Numbered from the stretch's first letter, positions 17,932 to 27,361 are shown. The stretch is 64,000 nucleotides of DNA from CAVVAL01 sp963740215 (GCA_963740215.1 CAVUDJ010000019.1:2046001-2110000); one strand, 5' to 3'. The notes: generated by a model from the sequence alone, not told the origin. Numbers and translations: made by a program.

Positions 17932-17948
17932 GCACACGGGGAGGCGTA

Positions 17949-19151
17949 ATGGCCGACGTACGACCGTTCACAGTGGAGCAGACCGACGACCCGCACCCCG
18001 GGTACGCGGCGTTGCGCGAGCAGGATCCGGTGCGGCTGGTCACCCTGCCGAGCGGCTTCAAGGCGTGGCTCGTCACCCGGTACGCCGACGTGCGGCAGGC
18101 GCTCACCGACCCGCGCCTGTCCAAGGACGAGGCGCTGCGCGCGCAGCTCGCAGTGCTGAGCTTCCCGCGTGACGTCGAGGCGAACATGAACAACCACATG
18201 CTCAACGCCGACCCGCCGGACCACACGCGGCTGCGGAAGCTCGTGTCGGCCGCGTTCACCGCGCGCCGGGTCGAGGCGATGCGGCCGCGGATCCAGGAGA
18301 TCGCCGACTCGCTGCTGGACGACCTCGCCCGGCGCGACGAGGCCGACCTGCTCGACGCGTTCGCGTTCCCGCTGCCGATCCAGGTCATCTGCGAGCTGCT
18401 CGGGGTGCCCGGGGAGGACCGGGGCGACTTCCGCGAGTGGTCCAACGCGATCGTCTCCGGCACCGTCGCCGGCGACCGGCTGCTGCCCGCGGCGGAGTCG
18501 ATGGTCGCCTACCTCCGCGGGCTGATCGAACAGAAGCGGGCCGAGCCCACCGACGACCTGCTCTCAGCGCTCATCGCGGCGCGCGACGGCAGCGACCGGC
18601 TCACCGGCGGCGAGCTGTCGTCGATGGTGTTCCTGCTGCTCGTCGCGGGCCACGAGACCACGGTGAACCTCATCGGCAACGCGGTCCACTCGCTGCTCAC
18701 GCACCCTGACCAGTTCGCCGCGCTGCGCGCCGACCCGTCGCTGCTGCCCGGCGCGATCGAGGAGTTCCTGCGGTACGAGAGTCCCGTGGAGACCGCCACC
18801 TTCCGGATCACCACCGAGCCGGTCGAGATCGGCGGGGTCACAGTGCCGGCGAACCAGGTCGTGCTGCTCTCGCTGCTGTCGGCCAACCGCGACGCGGACC
18901 ACTTCGACGAGGCCGGCGCGCTCGACATCCGCCGCGAGGACGGGCACCACCTGGCGTTCGGCCACGGGATCCACTACTGCCTCGGTGCGCCGCTGGCCCG
19001 GATCGAGGCCCAGATCGCGCTCGGCTCGCTGCTGGACCGGTTCCCCGGCCTGGAGCTGGCAGAGTCGCCTGACGAGTTGCGCTGGCGGCAGGGCGTCCTG
19101 ATGCGGGGGCTGCGGCAGCTGCCGGTCCGGGGCTTGCAGGTGGCCCGATAA
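17949..19151 (+). CDS. cytochrome P450
   Basis: A 400-residue soluble actinobacterial P450. Visible are the I-helix oxygen-activation motif LLVAGHETT, the K-helix ExxR (EEFLRYESPVE) and the heme-binding loop FGHGIHYCLGAPLAR with its cysteine ligand. ATG with GGAGG five bases upstream. The substrate is unknown and no ferredoxin gene is adjacent, so electron transfer must come from elsewhere. The HelD-like gene upstream is separated by the dispersed palindrome and is probably a different transcript. It converges with the subtilase gene after 29 bases. Confidence 0.93.
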   Translation: MADVRPFTVEQTDDPHPGYAALREQDPVRLVTLPSGFKAWLVTRYADVRQALTDPRLSKDEALRAQLAVLSFPRDVEANMNNHMLNADPPDHTRLRKLVSAAFTARRVEAMRPRIQEIADSLLDDLARRDEADLLDAFAFPLPIQVICELLGVPGEDRGDFREWSNAIVSGTVAGDRLLPAAESMVAYLRGLIEQKRAEPTDDLLSALIAARDGSDRLTGGELSSMVFLLLVAGHETTVNLIGNAVHSLLTHPDQFAALRADPSLLPGAIEEFLRYESPVETATFRITTEPVEIGGVTVPANQVVLLSLLSANRDADHFDEAGALDIRREDGHHLAFGHGIHYCLGAPLARIEAQIALGSLLDRFPGLELAESPDELRWRQGVLMRGLRQLPVRGLQVAR

Positions 19152-19180
19152 CCGCCGATTTGACCGCACGATCGCCGGTG

Positions 19181-20926
19181 CTACTCGCCCGCGGCGCGGT
19201 AGTCCACGGTGCAGGTGACCGCAGGCCGCACCGACCAGCGTGGCGCCCCGACCCGCACCTCCACCAGCACCGACTGCAGCAGCTCGTCACCATGGCAGAG
19301 GCTGCACCGCAGGCGGTAGGTGCCGGACTCGGGCGGGGTGCGCACCGGGAAGTACAGCCGGTGCTGGTCCGCGACGCCGGTGGGCTGGTGAGTGACGGCC
19401 ACGGCACCGTCCGAGCGCAGCTCCAGACGGCCCTCCTCGGCCGCGCGGTCGACGACCAACTCGCCGTCGAACCGTGCCAGCACCACGGAGATCGGTACTG
19501 GGTCGCGCTCCTGGGCGACCCCCGGACGCAGCTCGAACCAGAACAGGTAGTCGGTGTCGGGCTCCAGGCCACGCCGGCGCGGTAACGGCCGGTGCGGTGA
19601 ATCGGGCGGGGCGAAACCGGTGCTCACGGCGTAGCCACGGGTGACGCCGACCGCGGCGGTGCGGGCAGCCTTCGCGGGCACGGTGGCGACCTGGGGCTCC
19701 TCGGGCGCGACTGCCGCCGGCTCCTCGGTCTCAACGGCCGGAGGGTCCGCCACCTCGGCGGGCGGGTGAGGCCGCACCGGCGGTTCGCCGGCCGGATACA
19801 GATCGTGCGGTAGGACCGGGCGCCGCGCGGCGGGCCCCATCTGGGTGACCGGCGGCGCGGCGGCCAGCACCGAGCGGACGGCGTCCGAGCCCGACTCGCC
19901 CGCCGCCCGCACCCTCGCCGCGACTATGCCGGCCACCAGCGCGGCGGAGAACGACGTGCCGCTCCAGCGGGCGTATCCGTCGGCGACGTGCGCGTCCCCG
20001 ATGCGACCGCGCGGCAGGTCAGGGAAGGCGCTCTCCACGTCGACGCCGATGACTGCCGCGTCGACCCACGGCCCGCGGTTGCTGAACGGAGCGAGCTTGC
20101 CCCAGCGTGTCAGCGCGCCGACGCCGGTGACGCGTTCGCTCGCGGCCGGCCAGAACGGGCGTCCGCACTCCCCCGCGTTGCCGGCCGCGGCCACGACCGC
20201 AGTGCCTGACGGCAACACCGCCAGCGCGCTCTCGACGATCGCGCTCGGTCGATCGTTCCAGGTGAAGCCGCCGGCCGGCACGAGGACGACGTCCGTCTCC
20301 GAGGTGACCTGCCGGAGCGCGGCGGCGAGCTGGATCTCGTCGCAGACGCCCGCGCCGTCGAGCACCCGGCGGAACACGACACGCGTCTCGGGGCAGGCGC
20401 GCAGCACCAGCCCGGCGGTGAACAGCCCGTGACCGGTGATCCCGCCGTCGGCGAGGCTGGCCACGTCCAGCTCCACCTCGGCGTGCGCGGGGTCGAGGTT
20501 GAGGTTGGCCGGGATACGCCACAGCCATCGGTGTAGCACCCAACCGGTGTCGAGCACGGCGACCTGCGGGACCCGGCTGCGACCGCGCACCGGCACGGGC
20601 GGCGCCACGTACGGCACCGCGACCGGCGGTGCCGGCACGCCGAGCGCTCCCCGGAACACGTGGTTGGGCGTGGCGAGCGGCTCGCCGTACCGGTCGGCGA
20701 TCTCGTCGGCGAGCGCCAGCGCGTCGGCACCGTCGACAAGGAGGATCCGGGCGAAGGCACCGCCGGCGAGTTTCTCCAGCGTGGCGATCCGCTTCCGGAT
20801 CACCGAACGGATCCGCGGCACGTCGGTGAGCTTCGCGACGAGCTGCCCGCGCCGGTACAGGAACCCGGCTTCGGCCACCGCGACATCCGGGCACCGGTCG
20901 ACGACCCAGGCGGAAGCTGCGTCCAT
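19181..20926 (-). CDS. subtilisin-like (S8) protease without signal peptide, multidomain
   Basis: A 581-residue protein from an ATG with AAAGGGG upstream. Residues ~1-95 form an N-terminal domain (FLYRRGQLVAKLTDVPRIRS). The S8 protease domain follows: Asp in VAVLDTGW, His in ITGHGLFTAG, Asn/oxyanion AAAGNAGECG, Ser in WSGTSFSAALVAG. A Pro/Glu-rich linker (~390-440) leads to a C-terminal beta-sandwich (YLFWFELRPG, LYFPVRTPPESGTYRLRC). No signal peptide or transmembrane segment is seen, so it is probably cytoplasmic. As I recall, similar C-terminal sandwiches occur in actinobacterial CHAT- and signalling-type conflict proteins. Substrate and activation are unknown. Confidence 0.8.
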   Translation of the reverse strand: MDAASAWVVDRCPDVAVAEAGFLYRRGQLVAKLTDVPRIRSVIRKRIATLEKLAGGAFARILLVDGADALALADEIADRYGEPLATPNHVFRGALGVPAPPVAVPYVAPPVPVRGRSRVPQVAVLDTGWVLHRWLWRIPANLNLDPAHAEVELDVASLADGGITGHGLFTAGLVLRACPETRVVFRRVLDGAGVCDEIQLAAALRQVTSETDVVLVPAGGFTWNDRPSAIVESALAVLPSGTAVVAAAGNAGECGRPFWPAASERVTGVGALTRWGKLAPFSNRGPWVDAAVIGVDVESAFPDLPRGRIGDAHVADGYARWSGTSFSAALVAGIVAARVRAAGESGSDAVRSVLAAAPPVTQMGPAARRPVLPHDLYPAGEPPVRPHPPAEVADPPAVETEEPAAVAPEEPQVATVPAKAARTAAVGVTRGYAVSTGFAPPDSPHRPLPRRRGLEPDTDYLFWFELRPGVAQERDPVPISVVLARFDGELVVDRAAEEGRLELRSDGAVAVTHQPTGVADQHRLYFPVRTPPESGTYRLRCSLCHGDELLQSVLVEVRVGAPRWSVRPAVTCTVDYRAAGE

Positions 20927-21000
20927 CGCGCCCCTTTCACGCCCGCGAACTCGCACCACCCTAGAGCCAACCGCCCGGCGACCGGTGGCGACACGCGCCG

Positions 21001-21783
21001 TCATCCCATGCGCTGGTACCCCTTGAAGTTGGTGAGCAGCAGATGCGTGTCCTGGATCGCGGCGCTGTCCCCCAGCGAGCGGTAGATCCCCCACTTGGGA
21101 CGGACGCGGTCGCCCATCCACGTGTCGACGCCAGTCTTCGTGAGGTCGAGGACGGTGGTGCCGCCCTTGCGGAGCACCCAGCGGATCCGGCCGCGCGGGG
21201 CGTCGTCACTGGTGAACTCGACCTCGACGTCGACCCAGGCGTTCTGCAGCGGCGCCAGGTTGGTGGAGCCGACCATGCCGTTGCCCGCGGTGGCCTTCAG
21301 CTCGATCTTCGGCGTGGAGCCATGCTTGCGCAGCGACATCACCATGATCGGCGAGGTGCCGTTGCCGGGCATCTTCGTCTGCATGATGTGTGTGAAGCTC
21401 TTCGTCGCCTGGAGCGAGGGCGGGATGAACATCGAGTACGTGATGCGCCACGTCTGGCCCTTGCCGATGGTCAGGTTGGTGCCGCCGGCCTTCATCCCCT
21501 TGACCTCGTTGCGCTGACGGTCGGAGCCGTCCCGGTCGCGCTTGTGCATGTCGAACCGGAAGTTGTTGCCCTGCACGGTGATGTGCGTCGCACGGCCGTG
21601 CGAGCCCTTGCGGTCGTCCTCGATGCCCTCGAACGCCTTGAGGCCGTCCTTGCTCGCCTGCGGGCTCCACCGCAGGGTCCAGGTGGGCGCGGCGTCGGCG
21701 GTGCCGACCGACGCGAGGTGGAGGTAGGCCGGCACGGCGAGCGCAGCAACCAGTGCGAGCGCGAGCACGGTGCGTAGTTTCAC
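21001..21783 (-). CDS. secreted heparin-lyase-I-like polysaccharide lyase
   Basis: A 260-residue secreted protein from the GTG at 21783 (KLRTVLALALVAALAVPAYL signal, cleavage near ADAAPTW). The mature part is one jelly-roll: RNEVKGMK, WRITYSMFIPPSL, HIMQTKMPG, WVDVEVEFTSDD and the closing WGIYRSLGDS, the pattern of the polysaccharide-lyase/heparin-lyase-I family that cleaves acidic polysaccharides. Substrate is not determined. An upstream in-frame ATG (21849) would add a non-signal N-terminus and is less likely. Confidence 0.75.
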   Translation of the reverse strand: MKLRTVLALALVAALAVPAYLHLASVGTADAAPTWTLRWSPQASKDGLKAFEGIEDDRKGSHGRATHITVQGNNFRFDMHKRDRDGSDRQRNEVKGMKAGGTNLTIGKGQTWRITYSMFIPPSLQATKSFTHIMQTKMPGNGTSPIMVMSLRKHGSTPKIELKATAGNGMVGSTNLAPLQNAWVDVEVEFTSDDAPRGRIRWVLRKGGTTVLDLTKTGVDTWMGDRVRPKWGIYRSLGDSAAIQDTHLLLTNFKGYQRMG

Positions 21784-22033
21784 GACGGGGAGGTCCCTTC
21801 GGTCGCGGGGCGTCCGCGAGGACGCGCGCACCGCACCGCGCCGGCCCATGCCAGCTCACCCCGAGAGTCCTGACGGATGCCGATCGCAACAGTCCCGTCG
21901 CTGGCGGTCAAGATGCCCTAAAGGTCTTTTAAGGTAGGTTCACACTGAGCAACCCGAGCAGTACGAAGTGAGACGGAACCATGTCGAACTGTCGGGATTT
22001 TGGCGGTATCGAGCGTCCGGTTTGGGCACCACT

Positions 22034-22049
22034 ACCGGAACAGTCCGGT
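22034..22049. terminator. small hairpin after the ECF sigma gene
   Basis: ACCGGA-ACAG-TCCGGT, a 6-bp stem located six bases beyond the ECF stop on the minus strand. Possible weak terminator. Confidence 0.35.
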
Positions 22050-22054
22050 CCAAA

Positions 22055-23266
22055 TCAGGCCAGGCCGGCGGCGCGGGATTCGAGGTAGCGCTGCTCGGGG
22101 ACGCTCAGCGTGCGGCGCGCGGCCAGCAGGTAGTGCGTGCGCGCCGCGTCGTGGTCGCCGGCGAGGTCGAGCAGGTGTGCGCGGACGGCGTCGACCCGGT
22201 GGTGCCCCGCCAGCTCGGCTTCGGCGACGGCCAGCTGCTCCAGCCCGGCCTGCGGCCCCTGCACCATTGCAACGGCGACGATGCGGTTGAGCGTGACCAT
22301 CGGTCCGGGTGCGCTCTTGTCCAGCAGGTCGTAGAGGGCGACGATCTGCCGCCAGTCGGTGTCCTCGGCGCGCGCTGCCTCGCCGTGCACCGCCGCGATC
22401 GCCGCTTGGAGCTGGTACGGACCGATCGGCGCGCTGGCCAGCGTCGTCGTGATCAGGCTCGTGCCCTCCGCGATCGCCGCGGCGTCCCACAGGCCGCGGT
22501 CCTGCTCGGCGAGCGGCACCAGCGCCCCGTCGGCGCGGGTTCGTGCCGGCCGGCGCGCGTCGGTGAGCAGCATCAACGCGAGCAGCCCGGCGACCTCGCC
22601 GTCCTCGGGAAGCCGTTCGCGCAGTTGCCGGGTGAGCCGGATCGCTTCACTGGTGAGCTCGACCCGGTGCAGCGACGAGCCGGAGCTGGCTGTGTACCCC
22701 TCGTTGAAGATCAGGTACAGCACGTGCAGCACCGCCGCGAGCCGCTCGGACCGCTCGCCCTCGGGCGGCATCCGGAACTGGGCGCCGGTGGCCTTGATCC
22801 GCTGCTTCGCCCGGCTGATCCGCTGCCCGATGGTTGCCTCGGGAACCAGGAACGCGCGGGCGATCTCGGCTGTGGTCAGCCCGCCCACCGCGCGCAGCGT
22901 CAACGCGACCTGGGAGGCGGGCGTGAGCGACGGGTGGCAGCAGAGCAGCAGCAACGTGAGCGTGTCGTCCACGGACGGCGCGAACGACGGCACCGGCATC
23001 GCCAGCATCGCGGCCGTCTCCTCGCGCCGCTGGCGTGCCGACTCGCTGCGCCACAGCTCGATCCGCCGCCGGGACGCGACCGTGATCAGCCACCCCTTCG
23101 GGTTGCTCGGCACACCCTCGGCAGGCCACTGGAGGGCGGCAGCCAGCAGCGCCTCCTGAACGGCGTCCTCGCAGGTGTCGAAGCCGCCGTAGTGCCGCAC
23201 CAGCGCACCGAGCACCTGCGGCGCAAGCTCGCGCAGCAGCTCCTCGACGTCGACGGCGGTGCTCAC
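22055..23266 (-). CDS. ECF sigma factor of the ECF42 type (SnoaL-less, TPR tail)
   Basis: A 403-residue factor. Sigma region 2 is visible as FDTCEDAVQEALLAAALQWP, region 4 as GGLTTAEIARAFLVPEATIGQRISRAKQRI, and then ~220 residues of a helical extension (LYLIFNEGYTASSGS, ALYDLLDKSAPGPMVTLNRIVAVA, AAGLA end). This long C-terminal helical domain together with a DGPF/YCII gene upstream defines ECF42. The GTG start overlaps the YCII stop as GTGA, so expression is coupled; no anti-sigma gene is present, in line with the family, whose extension is thought to replace it. Confidence 0.9.
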   Translation of the reverse strand: MSTAVDVEELLRELAPQVLGALVRHYGGFDTCEDAVQEALLAAALQWPAEGVPSNPKGWLITVASRRRIELWRSESARQRREETAAMLAMPVPSFAPSVDDTLTLLLLCCHPSLTPASQVALTLRAVGGLTTAEIARAFLVPEATIGQRISRAKQRIKATGAQFRMPPEGERSERLAAVLHVLYLIFNEGYTASSGSSLHRVELTSEAIRLTRQLRERLPEDGEVAGLLALMLLTDARRPARTRADGALVPLAEQDRGLWDAAAIAEGTSLITTTLASAPIGPYQLQAAIAAVHGEAARAEDTDWRQIVALYDLLDKSAPGPMVTLNRIVAVAMVQGPQAGLEQLAVAEAELAGHHRVDAVRAHLLDLAGDHDAARTHYLLAARRTLSVPEQRYLESRAAGLA

Positions 23267-23634
23267 ATCTCGAAACCACTCAGGTCCATGCACGGCCGCA
23301 CCTCGACCAGCCCGAACTCCGCCTCCGGCACCCGCGCGGCGACCTCGACCGCCCGTTCGAGGCTCTCGCACTCGATCAGGTAGAAGCCCGCGAGGAGCTC
23401 CTTCGACTCGGCGAACGGGCCGTCGCTGGTGAGCGCCTGACCCTCGCGTGCGGTGACGCGCTTGGTCATCGACGGGTCGGAGAGCGCCTCGGTCACGATC
23501 AGCTCACCCGACGCGGCGAGGCTCTCGGTCAGCGCGGTGTAGGCGCTCAGGCCCTCGGCCCGCTCGTCGGCCGAGAAGCCCTCCCACAGTCGCCGGGACT
23601 CCGGGTTGCTCCAGATCAGGATCAGGTACTTCAT
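23263..23634 (-). CDS. YCII-related DGPF-domain protein
   Basis: A 123-residue protein with the DGPF motif (LTSDGPFAESKELLAGFYLIE), beginning MKYLILIW, with GGGAGAA upstream of the ATG. It forms a ferredoxin-like fold. Its function is unknown, but it is the usual partner of ECF42 sigma factors and is often their target. Four-base overlap with the sigma gene. Confidence 0.9.
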   Translation of the reverse strand: MKYLILIWSNPESRRLWEGFSADERAEGLSAYTALTESLAASGELIVTEALSDPSMTKRVTAREGQALTSDGPFAESKELLAGFYLIECESLERAVEVAARVPEAEFGLVEVRPCMDLSGFEM

Positions 23635-23738
23635 GGATTCTCCCGGCTTCCTCGGTCAACGTGTAGAGAACGGTCGCGTGGCTACTACGTCCTGAGTGAG
23701 AGGCGCCCGCACGGGGCGTCGCCACACGGGAGTCCACC

Positions 23739-24191
23739 ATGACCAGCACGGTAACGAACCAGGACGAAGCCCGGATCCGCGAGCTGATGGACGAGCACGT
23801 CGCGCTGATGCGCGCCGGGGACGCCGATCGCCTCGTGGCGCGGTACACGCCGGACGTCGTCGCGTTCACGCTCGCGCCGCCTTTGCGTCACACGGGTGCG
23901 GAGGCGCGGGACCCCGACGCGCTGCGCGCGTGGTTCGCCACCTTCGACGGACCAGTCGACTTCGAGATCCGCGATCTGGACGTGACCACCGGCGAGGACC
24001 TCGCGTACTGCCACAGCCTCAACCGTCTCAGCGCGACCCCGGCGGGCGGCACCGAGCCGTTCAACCTCTGGTACCGCGCGACCGTCTGCCTGCGCAAGGT
24101 CGACGGCGAGTGGCTCGTCAGCCACGAGCACACCTCGACGCCGTTCTACATGGACGGATCGTTCGCGGCCGCGCTCGACCTCCAGCCTTAG
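23739..24191 (+). CDS. SnoaL/NTF2-like protein (ketosteroid-isomerase fold)
   Basis: A 150-residue single-domain NTF2-like protein: EARIRELMDEHVALMRAGDAD, LVARYTPDVVAFTLAPP, CLRKVDGEWLVSHEHTSTPF. The closing 'G.W.v.hEH.S.P' is typical of the SgcJ/EcaC/YybH subgroup. It is divergent from the YCII-ECF42 operon with a 104-base gap, so it may be a member of the same stress regulon. Ligand or reaction is unknown. Confidence 0.82.
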   Translation: MTSTVTNQDEARIRELMDEHVALMRAGDADRLVARYTPDVVAFTLAPPLRHTGAEARDPDALRAWFATFDGPVDFEIRDLDVTTGEDLAYCHSLNRLSATPAGGTEPFNLWYRATVCLRKVDGEWLVSHEHTSTPFYMDGSFAAALDLQP

Positions 24192-24334
24192 GCGTTCGGC
24201 GCCGTCGATTCCGCCACCGGCCGTTCGTGTAGCTGGTGAGAGCCGGCGCCCTGGCCGGCGGGGTCCAGGAGGAGACATGAGCGTCGACGTCGCAGCTCAG
24301 CGACAGCACGCAGACCAGCACGCGAACCAGCAAG

Positions 24335-25276
24335 GTGAAGCGGCGATTGATGTGGGCGGCCGTGGTCGCGCTCGCCATGTTGCTCGTTCTCGTCGGCGGC
24401 GGGCTCTGGTTCGCCAGCAACCAGCTGCTGTCTCCGGCATGGCGCGGTGTGACCAAGGACCTGTCCGTCTGCGAGCCGGAGACCGAAAAGCACTGGGGAG
24501 AGGACTGCGGAAACCTGCGGGACACCCGGGAGTTCTCGTTCCGAGAGGTGAAGGTGCCCGCCGTCGGCGGCTACGACCTGCCGGGCTGGATGATCGGTAC
24601 GGCGGCGAACGAGTTGGGGCGCGCGAAGGGCGCGATCATGCTTGTCCACTCCGGCGGCAGTGATCGGCGCGAAGAGACCAGATACGTCAGGTACTTCCTG
24701 GAGCAGGGCCTGGACGTCCTGACGTTCGACCTCGGATGTCACGGCGAAGCGCCCTGTCCGGTGCCTGGCATGACGTACGGGCACCGCGAATCCCGCGACG
24801 TGCTCTCCGCGTACCTGTATCTCACCGAGACGTACGGCACCGTGTACGCCATGGGCACGTCGGTCGGCGCGGCGGCCATCCTGATCGCGCTGCCCGAGAT
24901 GCCGAAGCTCGCCGGAGTGGTCGCCGACAGCGCGATGGTCAGTTTCCAGCGGCTGATCAAGGACGCGCCGGAGTCGGAGTCGATGCCCGGCTGGGGCACC
25001 GATCTCCTGATCAAGGTCAGCATGCTCCGCGGCCGGTTCGACGGGCGGCTCAGCGCGCTGACTTCGCTGCGGCTCTCGAAGACCACGCCGATCCTGTTCG
25101 TACACAGCAGGCACGACGAAGTCGTCTCGTACCGGCAGACCGAGGAGCTCGCTGCCGCTTACGCCGGGCCGAAGACCGTCTGGCTCGCGGAGAAGGGCAG
25201 CCACGCCGCCGTCTGGGACGCCGACACGACCGGGTACCAGAAGCGGCTCTCCGACTTCCTGCGCCCGGCGCCGTGA
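24335..25276 (+). CDS. membrane-anchored alpha/beta hydrolase
   Basis: A 313-residue protein from GTG at 24335. It has an N-terminal anchor (LMWAAVVALAMLLVLVGGGL) and then an alpha/beta hydrolase domain: AIMLVHSGGSDRREE oxyanion loop, nucleophile elbow AMGTSVGAAA with Ser, acid Asp in LFVHSRHDEVVSY and His in AEKGSHAAVWD. The family resembles serine aminopeptidase-like S33/BEM46 hydrolases facing the cell surface. The ribosome site is weak. It converges with the aldo/keto reductase after 11 bases. Confidence 0.82.
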   Translation: MKRRLMWAAVVALAMLLVLVGGGLWFASNQLLSPAWRGVTKDLSVCEPETEKHWGEDCGNLRDTREFSFREVKVPAVGGYDLPGWMIGTAANELGRAKGAIMLVHSGGSDRREETRYVRYFLEQGLDVLTFDLGCHGEAPCPVPGMTYGHRESRDVLSAYLYLTETYGTVYAMGTSVGAAAILIALPEMPKLAGVVADSAMVSFQRLIKDAPESESMPGWGTDLLIKVSMLRGRFDGRLSALTSLRLSKTTPILFVHSRHDEVVSYRQTEELAAAYAGPKTVWLAEKGSHAAVWDADTTGYQKRLSDFLRPAP

Positions 25277-25287
25277 CGGCTGCTCAG

Positions 25288-26256
25288 TCAGAACCCGGTC
25301 GGCAGGTGCGGCGTGTAGGGCTCTTCGAGCGTACGAACCTCGTCTTCGCTGAGCTTGATGTCGAGGGCCGCGACAGCATCCGGAAGGTGATGCGGCTTCG
25401 TGGGGCCCACGATCGGCGCAGCGACGACGGGGTTCCTCAACACCCAGGCAAGGGCGACCTGTGCCATCGGGACGCCGCGAGCCCCGGCGACTTGTTGCAC
25501 GGCCTCGACGATGGGCTGCTCGACCTCGCCGTCGTACCTCCGCCCGATAGGGTCGGTGTCGAAGCGCTGGGTCCGTTCGCCCCACGGCCGGGCGAGCCGC
25601 CCCTTGGCCAGCGGGCTCCACGGGATGCTGCCCACGCCTTGGTCGGCGAGCAGCCCGAACATCTCCCGTTCCTCTTCCCGCTGCATGAGGTTGTACTGGT
25701 TCTGCATGGACACGAATCGGGTCCAGCCGTTGCGCTCGGCGGCATATTGCATCTTGGCGAACTGCCACGCCCACATCGAGGAGGCGCCGATATAGCGGGC
25801 CTTGCCGGCTTTCACGACGTCGTGTAGCGCTTCCATGGTTTCCTCGACCGGCGTGTCCGGGTCGAAACGGTGGATCTGGTAGAGGTCGACGTAGTCGGTG
25901 CCGAGCCGGCTCAGCGAAGCGTCGATCTGCTCCATGATCGCCTTGCGGGAGAGTCCGGATCCGCCCGGGCCGTCGTGCATCTCGAAGAACACCTTGGTAG
26001 CCAGGACGATGTCCTCGCGTTGGGTGTACTTCTTCAGCGCCCGCCCGACGATCTCCTCGGAGGTGCCGAAGCCGTAGATGTTTGCCGTGTCCCAGAAGGT
26101 GATGCCGAGGTCGACGGCCTGCCGGAAGATCGGCTCAGCCGCCTCGTCGTCGAGGGCCCACTCGCTGAACCCTCGCGAGGTATCGCCGAAACTCATGCAG
26201 CCGAGTGCGATTCGACTGACCTTCAGGCCCGATGCGCCCAGGCGTGTGTACTGCAT
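25288..26256 (-). CDS. aldo/keto reductase
   Basis: A 322-residue TIM-barrel oxidoreductase: Asp/Tyr catalytic segment FWDTANIYGFGTSEE, Lys in VLATKVFFEM, His in LYQIHRFDPDTP, and NADPH-binding PLAKGRL and PIVGPTKPHH. It reduces carbonyls with NADPH in the cytoplasm. ATG 26256 with GAAGGAG six bases upstream decides the start. Gene order suggests co-transcription with the alcohol dehydrogenase upstream (82-base gap). Confidence 0.92.
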   Translation of the reverse strand: MQYTRLGASGLKVSRIALGCMSFGDTSRGFSEWALDDEAAEPIFRQAVDLGITFWDTANIYGFGTSEEIVGRALKKYTQREDIVLATKVFFEMHDGPGGSGLSRKAIMEQIDASLSRLGTDYVDLYQIHRFDPDTPVEETMEALHDVVKAGKARYIGASSMWAWQFAKMQYAAERNGWTRFVSMQNQYNLMQREEEREMFGLLADQGVGSIPWSPLAKGRLARPWGERTQRFDTDPIGRRYDGEVEQPIVEAVQQVAGARGVPMAQVALAWVLRNPVVAAPIVGPTKPHHLPDAVAALDIKLSEDEVRTLEEPYTPHLPTGF

Positions 26257-26338
26257 CGCTTGCTCCTTCTCCGTCACGCTGTTGCTCAACGGTCTCGAGT
26301 GGATGAGCTGATGTTGTCTGAGGTGGGGGCATGACCAG

Positions 26339-27361
26339 TCAGGGACGGACCAGGACCTTGATGGCCTCGCGACGGTCCATCGCGCGATATCCGTCGGGTA
26401 CCTCGTCGAGGCTGACGGTGCGGTCGAAGACCTTGCCGGGCTCGACCTTGCCGTCGAGCACGTCGGGCAGCAGCTCCTCGATGTAGGCGCGGACCGGGGC
26501 AGGGCCGCCGGTGAGGGTGAGGTTGCGGCCGAACAGGCTGCCGAAGCCGATCGGTCCCTCGTCGTACTGCGGCACTCCGACCCGGCTTATCACGCCGCCA
26601 GGGCGGACCACGCCGAGCGCCTGCTCGTAGGCCTCCTTGTACCCGACGGCCTCAAGCACAGTGTGGGTACCGTCGCCGCCGGTCAGCTCGCGCACCTTGG
26701 CGACGCCCTCCTCGCCGCGCTCGGCGACGACGTCGGTGGCGCCGTACTCGACGCCGAGGTCGGTACGGACCTTGTGGCGACCCATCAGGATGATCCGCTC
26801 GGCGCCGAGCTGCTTGGCGGACAGCACCGCGAGCAGGCCGACCGCGCCGTCACCGATCACGGTGACCGCGGTTCGCGGGTTGACGTTGGCGCGCTTGGCG
26901 GCGTGGTAGCCGGTGCCGTACACGTCGGCCAGGGTGAGCAGCGACGGCAGGAGCGCGGAGTCCTCACCGACCGGCAGCTTGACCAGGGTGCCGGCCGCCT
27001 GCGGGACGCGGATCACGTCAGCCTGGGCCTCGCTGAAGAACCCGCCGTGGCGGCAGGAGGTCTGCACGCCCTCGCGGCAGAACTCGCACGTGTTGTCCTG
27101 GTAGGCGAAGGACGCCACGACCAGGTCGCCGTTCCTGATCCCCGTCACCTCTGAGCCGAGGTCCTCGACGACGCCGAGGAACTCGTGGCCCATCGGCTTC
27201 CCGTGCCCCGCGGCCGGCATGCTGTGGTACGGGTGCAGGTCGCTACCGCAGATGCACGTGCGCACGACACGTACGATCGCGTCGGTGGGCCGGCGCAGCA
27301 CCGGGTCGGGCACGTTCTCGACCCGCACGTCCCCGGCGCCGTACATCAAAGTTGCTCGCAT
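26339..27361 (-). CDS. zinc-dependent alcohol dehydrogenase family protein
   Basis: A 340-residue MDR protein with catalytic zinc ligands CICGSDLHPY (Cys) and GHEFLGVVEDLG (His-Glu). A shortened structural-zinc loop (CEFCREGVQTSC) and the Rossmann motif VIGDGAVGLLAVL are also visible. It is similar to glutathione-independent formaldehyde/threonine-type dehydrogenases. ATG with GGAAGG six bases upstream. Substrate unknown. Confidence 0.9.
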   Translation of the reverse strand: MRATLMYGAGDVRVENVPDPVLRRPTDAIVRVVRTCICGSDLHPYHSMPAAGHGKPMGHEFLGVVEDLGSEVTGIRNGDLVVASFAYQDNTCEFCREGVQTSCRHGGFFSEAQADVIRVPQAAGTLVKLPVGEDSALLPSLLTLADVYGTGYHAAKRANVNPRTAVTVIGDGAVGLLAVLSAKQLGAERIILMGRHKVRTDLGVEYGATDVVAERGEEGVAKVRELTGGDGTHTVLEAVGYKEAYEQALGVVRPGGVISRVGVPQYDEGPIGFGSLFGRNLTLTGGPAPVRAYIEELLPDVLDGKVEPGKVFDRTVSLDEVPDGYRAMDRREAIKVLVRP

